From assembly GCF_009712605.1 (NCBI RefSeq), contig NZ_WASO01000014.1, positions 124,001-188,000 of the forward strand: DNA of 64,000 nt. Direction: 5' to 3'. Both the position numbers and the translations under genes were made by a program. The notes under the pieces were generated by a model, which did not search any database, was not told the DNA's origin, and saw only the letters and a program-made list of their open reading frames with translations. Within the stretch, counting starts at the first letter, position 1; each line of letters opens with the position of its first letter. The DNA comes from Paludibacter sp. (GTDB lineage Bacteria > Bacteroidota > Bacteroidia > Bacteroidales > Paludibacteraceae). Positions 60,225 to 64,000 of the stretch are shown here, piece by piece.

Positions 60225-60794
60225 TTATAAAAATACGATTTTGTAACGGCATCTGTCGTCGCCTCTTATGATGGATGAAATGACGGTAGCTTTCGCTGGC
60301 ACTCCGGCAACTTTCGAAAACATTTTTTCGGCAAATCCTTCGGAACAATAACAAATATTCGAAGGATTGGATTTTCTATCGTGATTGATAATCGGACACA
60401 CGCAATAGTTTTTGCTTTCATCGGCAATCAGGGTTTTGTTCGTTTTGTCATAACTCACTTTCCAACCCCATTTATCTTCAATAAAAGCAATGAATTGTTC
60501 CAGTTTTCCAACATAAGGCGCCAACATCTCATCCATTTTTAAATGGTTATAGTGAACAATAGCACAATTTTTGACGATGGGCCGGAGTCTTTCTCCTGGA
60601 ATTTGCTCGTTAAGATTTGAAAGTAATGTTGCAGTCCACTCTTGTACAAGAACCAAATTTTTGTCGTTTGTCGACGCTGATGCTGTTTCAGCCTCTTTAT
60701 TGCCGGCAAATAAGGCAATAGAACTGAATCCGCACATGCAAACTCCCGATATGCATGCTTTTTTCAAAAAATCTTTTCTACTGATTGTCGCCAT
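60225..60794 (-). CDS. Cys-rich exported protein, twin-arginine-like signal (DUF6144-like)
   Basis: The 189-residue protein begins MATISRKDFLKKACISGVCMCG, which has an R-K pair followed by a hydrophobic stretch and looks like a Tat-type signal. The mature part has Cys pairs YCVCPI and ICYCSEGF and ends SIIRGDDRCRYKIVF, as in small cysteine-bearing domains related to the V4R or DUF6144 group; this identification is tentative. It could bind a metal or cofactor. It starts one base after the GH43 stop and ends 25 bases before the GH127 start, so it is inside the same operon. Confidence 0.6.
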   Translation of the reverse strand: MATISRKDFLKKACISGVCMCGFSSIALFAGNKEAETASASTNDKNLVLVQEWTATLLSNLNEQIPGERLRPIVKNCAIVHYNHLKMDEMLAPYVGKLEQFIAFIEDKWGWKVSYDKTNKTLIADESKNYCVCPIINHDRKSNPSNICYCSEGFAEKMFSKVAGVPAKATVISSIIRGDDRCRYKIVFL

Positions 60795-60795
60795 T

Positions 60796-62949
60796 TTAAT
60801 ATGTTTTTCCGGGTTTTGTTTTTGCAAAGAGATCTGATATTTCGTTTAATGTCATTGCTTTGTCGAATAATTGAGCATTGGCAATGTATCCGGTAAAGTT
60901 TTCCGACGGTTCGCCCGATGCTCCGATCAGGATATCCCCTTTTTCGACAAACAACGTGATTGGTTGTTGTGCGTTTAGCTTGCCGTCGACATACACATTT
61001 TCCACCACACCGTCGAAGGTAACGGCGATATGGTGCCAAACGCCTTTTTCGGGCACTTTTTTGTACGAAAGATCGACTGCTCCGTCGCCGTGAGCCACAG
61101 CTCCGTAATTGCCGGTGCCGTACATCAGAGCTGCATACGATGATTGCAGCATGTTTTCGCGGCTATTCCAGGCCATCAGGCATTCTCGCATACCAATCTC
61201 AGGATTCATTACCCACACAGAAGCGGTGAAAGGAGCGTTCCAGTCGAGCGAAGCCGGAGCTTTTGCCGACAATTTCAGATAGCTATTGCCATCTAAATAA
61301 AGGGCTTTGGTGCCTTCTGTTGAAACAATTTTTGGTTTACCGATTGCCCTGAAATGACCGCCCAAAGCACCTTTGTTGGGTATAGGTGTTTTTGGTGTTC
61401 CAAAGGTAAGATTTTCGGCCCGGAAGTCGACCAGCAAACGATCAGAAGAGGGAGTTCCGGGGGCTTCCTTGCTTTCCGGATTTTGGAACGACGGTGTTTC
61501 GAAAAGTGAGTCGTAAACCTTGATATTCCAGATGGCAGGCAACATGCCCGTCTTTTGGATTCCGGTTACGGTGAGCCTGACATATCTTGCTGCTGCATCC
61601 CGATCGTCGATCATCGGACTGCCGCAACGCCGGTTGCCGGTTTTATCGCTGAAAAGTTGCCACCGTTTTCCGTCGGTCGATACCTCGATTTTATATTGAT
61701 AGTAAAAAGTCGGATATTCGAACTGGGTCATCACCCGTTTGATGGGAACTATTTTCTTCAAATCAATGGTCAACGATTGTGGCAGACGGGCGCTAGCTGC
61801 TTTCCACAGGGTTCCATTGTTGTCGTCCACAGCGTTTTCGGCAAAATAGACGTAATCGTACTCTTTGGGATTGTAGGCTGTCGGCGCGGCAACCAGATGG
61901 TAGGAAGAGCTTGCCGTAACATTAGCCCCGAATGCCAGACTGGTGGCGCACTCTTTTTTGCCGGAAAGGAAACCGACACCGCTATGAGTCGGTTCTACTT
62001 TTTCAATTGTTTCATCATCGGAAAAAATAAGCTTGTCTGCACAAACCTGCCGGAACTCCCCATCGGTACTGTGCGGGTTGTCGTGCCGATGGTAAACGAT
62101 GTAATAGTCGTTGCCTTCTTTCAAAATAGAGTGGTGACCGGGACCGTCAACCGTGCCGTCGGCATTGCTGACCAGAATCGGACTGTTTTTGCCCGGACGA
62201 AAAGAACCTTCAGGACTATCGCTCACTGAATAGTGAACGGCATAGGAGCTGAGGCGGCAGTCGCCCGAAGAGTACATCAGGAAATATTTGCCGTTGCGTT
62301 TGATGGGGTAGGCAGCTTCGAAGGCTTTGGGTATCTGTGAAATGGGAATAAAGCTCGTTTTCAGGATCGTATGCATATCGGTCGGATCGATTTTTGCAAC
62401 GCCCATGCCACCGAACGAAGTGCACCAGGTGCCGAAATAGGCATAAACCGAACCATCATCATCGACCAGAAACTGCGCATCGAGAGCCGGAAGGTCTTTG
62501 CGGGCCGTCCCTGCGGGAATCACCGCTTCGCCTCCGTTGATCGGACGGAAAGGCCCCATGGGCGAATCGGAGACGTAGCCGTAAATATTGCATCCCTTTT
62601 CGCAATTGCCCATGAAATAGTAGAATTTGCCATCGGCAGCATGAATTACGTCAGGTGCCCAGCAGTTGTTGAGTCCTTGAGGCAGATCGATTTGCAGCAT
62701 GTAATCGTACCAATTCACAAAATCCTTGCTGATCCACACCTGCGGCGCTCCCGAAGCCAGTTTGATGCCGTCGGTAGTGGCATAAATGTAGTAAGTGTCG
62801 CCAAATTTCTTTATGGTCGGATCGGCAAAATAGCCCGGCAGTAAAGGATTCGAGGCGGCAGCCGAACAAGAGGAAAACGGTTGAGCCTGCAAATTTTGTC
62901 CGGTAAGAACGATAATCAGAGTAAGAACAAAATATTGGTAAAAAGTCAT
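60796..62949 (-). CDS. GH43 family hydrolase with discoidin and LamG-like domains
   Basis: The 717-residue secreted enzyme has a signal peptide (to about residue 22), a five-bladed GH43 propeller with catalytic residues Asp in GYFADPTIKK (about 42), Asp in PALDAQFLVDD and Glu in KAFEAAYPIKR, then a discoidin (F5/8 C) domain (about 345-480) and a LamG-like sandwich (about 545-710, FTASVWVMNPEIG and GVWHHIAVTFDG). GH43 enzymes cleave alpha-L-arabinofuranose or beta-xylose. The carbohydrate-binding-type modules suggest action on polymer. It follows susD by 93 bases. Confidence 0.88.
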   Translation of the reverse strand: MTFYQYFVLTLIIVLTGQNLQAQPFSSCSAAASNPLLPGYFADPTIKKFGDTYYIYATTDGIKLASGAPQVWISKDFVNWYDYMLQIDLPQGLNNCWAPDVIHAADGKFYYFMGNCEKGCNIYGYVSDSPMGPFRPINGGEAVIPAGTARKDLPALDAQFLVDDDGSVYAYFGTWCTSFGGMGVAKIDPTDMHTILKTSFIPISQIPKAFEAAYPIKRNGKYFLMYSSGDCRLSSYAVHYSVSDSPEGSFRPGKNSPILVSNADGTVDGPGHHSILKEGNDYYIVYHRHDNPHSTDGEFRQVCADKLIFSDDETIEKVEPTHSGVGFLSGKKECATSLAFGANVTASSSYHLVAAPTAYNPKEYDYVYFAENAVDDNNGTLWKAASARLPQSLTIDLKKIVPIKRVMTQFEYPTFYYQYKIEVSTDGKRWQLFSDKTGNRRCGSPMIDDRDAAARYVRLTVTGIQKTGMLPAIWNIKVYDSLFETPSFQNPESKEAPGTPSSDRLLVDFRAENLTFGTPKTPIPNKGALGGHFRAIGKPKIVSTEGTKALYLDGNSYLKLSAKAPASLDWNAPFTASVWVMNPEIGMRECLMAWNSRENMLQSSYAALMYGTGNYGAVAHGDGAVDLSYKKVPEKGVWHHIAVTFDGVVENVYVDGKLNAQQPITLFVEKGDILIGASGEPSENFTGYIANAQLFDKAMTLNEISDLFAKTKPGKTY

Positions 62950-62979
62950 GGAATGATTAGTCGCGTTGGTTTACTACAA

Positions 62980-63023
62980 GGGCTGACAGAAAACATCCAA
63001 ATGTACCTATTTTCTGCCAGCCC
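62980..63023 (-). terminator. Hairpin between susD and GH43 genes
   Basis: GGGCTG-A-CAGAAAA (62980-62993) pairs with TTTTCTG-C-CAGCCC (63010-63023), one mismatch. There is no long T run after it on the minus strand, so it may be an mRNA processing or attenuation site that lowers expression of the hydrolase genes relative to susD. Confidence 0.55.
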
Positions 63024-63042
63024 ATTTATAATTCTCTAAAGA

Positions 63043-64000
63043 TTAATAGCCTGGATTCTGCTTTAGATTTGAATTGGCATTCATAAAGTCTTGCGGAATA
63101 GCAAAAATCTTCATGTTGTCATCTTTCTTGGTTTTGCAGAACCATGATTTTGTGGTGTAAACGTTAAAACGGATCAAATCTTGTTTGCGGTGATGTTCTC
63201 CAACAAATTCCCATCCCAGTTCATCCAGAAAACCTCCGTACTTTATATCTGCGCCACCTTCATACGAGGTGATTTTTCCGTTAGAATAAGCACCATACTT
63301 GTATGAACTTCCGCCGGCAAGTTTTGCACCGGTTACCGTAGCTTTTGCAGGGTTGCTCTTGAAATCTCTCTGACGCACTTGCGTAACAATAGCGGCTGCT
63401 TCATCGGCTTTACCCTGACGCAGTAAACATTCAGCTTTTATCATAAGAGCATCGGTGTAACGGAATAAAGGAACGTCATTTCCTGTGGCGGCATTGGTTC
63501 CGCTTTTTATTTCATATTTAACAAGACGATACCCTTCGTTATAGTAGCAACCGTTTACATCACTCATGTAATTGATATAGTTTAATTGCTTTCCTTTGTC
63601 CGGATCTGTGTCAAGAATTAAAGGAGTCCCTGATGATGTGTATTGGGGGCCACCTAACCAAGAGTCTTTCAGTCGTGAATCATCAGGATCGTAAGTGTCA
63701 ATGAATTGAGGTATTGCACCACTTCCACCCCAGGGTTGGCCGGATAGATTATAAGTAGCCTGACTTGCGGCATACAATGTCTTGAACGGATAATAGGAGC
63801 CTGAGGCATAAATAGGATCAAAAGGAATTGAGAAAATCTGTTCTACCGAATTTGAATTGTCAAACAAGAATGGATCTCTGTAATTATCTGCAAGTTTAAA
63901 CTTGCCACTATTAATCACATCTTCTACCTGAGCCTGAGCTTCAGCCCACATCGGAGAACCAAAATAGACTTCGTGGTTAAGATACAGTTTAGCCAGTGTC
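63043..64000 (-). CDS. SusD/RagB family nutrient-binding outer-membrane lipoprotein (5' end outside)
   Basis: About 319 residues of the C-terminal part are visible; the frame is open at the right edge (KLYLNHEVYFGSPMWAEAQAQ). RYTDALMIKAECLLRQGKADEAA is the TPR segment characteristic of SusD, and the protein ends LKQNPGY, the common SusD ending. It binds oligosaccharides at the cell surface with a SusC transporter, whose gene is presumably beyond the window. It heads the visible minus-strand run of polysaccharide utilisation genes. Confidence 0.9.
   Translation of the reverse strand, partial: TLAKLYLNHEVYFGSPMWAEAQAQVEDVINSGKFKLADNYRDPFLFDNSNSVEQIFSIPFDPIYASGSYYPFKTLYAASQATYNLSGQPWGGSGAIPQFIDTYDPDDSRLKDSWLGGPQYTSSGTPLILDTDPDKGKQLNYINYMSDVNGCYYNEGYRLVKYEIKSGTNAATGNDVPLFRYTDALMIKAECLLRQGKADEAAAIVTQVRQRDFKSNPAKATVTGAKLAGGSSYKYGAYSNGKITSYEGGADIKYGGFLDELGWEFVGEHHRKQDLIRFNVYTTKSWFCKTKKDDNMKIFAIPQDFMNANSNLKQNPGY

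Overview
The window reads as a chromosomal segment of a Bacteroidota bacterium, most likely order Bacteroidales (a Paludibacter/Dysgonomonas-like fermenter would fit; genus not determinable from sequence alone). The reasons are: many genes preceded by the phylum's TAnnTTTG -7 box (with a TTTG/TTG -33 element about 19-22 bp upstream in the best cases) and no clear Shine-Dalgarno sequences; phylum-typical families of unknown function (DUF3127, DUF4290, DUF4296, DUF5063, DUF6544-like); and a SusD-like gene beside glycoside hydrolases.

Layout. 0-8.2 kb: end of a membrane protein, an M24 peptidase, an orphan small gene, a CE15-type glucuronoyl esterase, plsC, an M61 peptidase and an outer-membrane beta-barrel protein. 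8.3-20.8 kb: dipeptidyl peptidase III, a 2-hydroxyacid dehydrogenase, an HGSNAT-like membrane acyltransferase, a Dabb protein, AMP nucleosidase, holA, a methyltransferase, a GHL10 hydrolase, xseA, metF and a DUF3108 protein. 20.9-21.8 kb: no protein gene, but four tandem near-identical units that each look like a complete small-RNA gene on the minus strand (promoter, about 75 nt, intrinsic terminator). 21.9-34.4 kb: housekeeping genes (rlmI, a 3'-5' exonuclease, cinA, rsmF-like, udk, nfeD-like, DUF4290), a lone HsdR_N-type PD-(D/E)XK protein, and two tRNA genes (Gln-CTG, Ser-GGA). 34.9-43.9 kb: tatD, an intervening-sequence-type four-helix-bundle gene bracketed by 23-bp inverted repeats, guaA, fabI, lspA, a DUF4296 lipoprotein, manA, a divergent M1-like protein and a solitary beta-class DNA methyltransferase. 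44-64 kb: a WYL-like/L12-like small protein, a decayed leucine-rich-repeat surface-protein gene, then plant-polysaccharide genes (GH39, GH3, acetyl-esterase-like, pectinesterase CE8, S9 peptidase, GH127, GH43, SusD) interleaved with a nitroreductase, a slipin and both parts of an AmmeMemoRadiSam pair.

How genes work together. The minus-strand run susD - GH43 - cysteine-rich secreted protein - GH127 - S9 peptidase (64.0 to 55.5 kb) is the end of a polysaccharide utilisation locus, probably for arabinose-bearing pectin or arabinoxylan; GH39 xylosidase, GH3 beta-glucosidase, CE8 pectinesterase and the distant CE15 esterase fit the same plant-cell-wall diet.

The strongest unexplained signals are non-coding: the four-copy small-RNA array at 20957-21768; an interspersed repeat built of hairpins whose stems differ between copies by compensating base changes (263-463, 30971-31389, 34559-34885, remnant at 2451-2489); a second covarying hairpin family (9-bp stem, 32-nt loop) at 39623-39672 and 41568-41617; and the inverted-repeat-flanked four-helix-bundle gene at 35678-36252.
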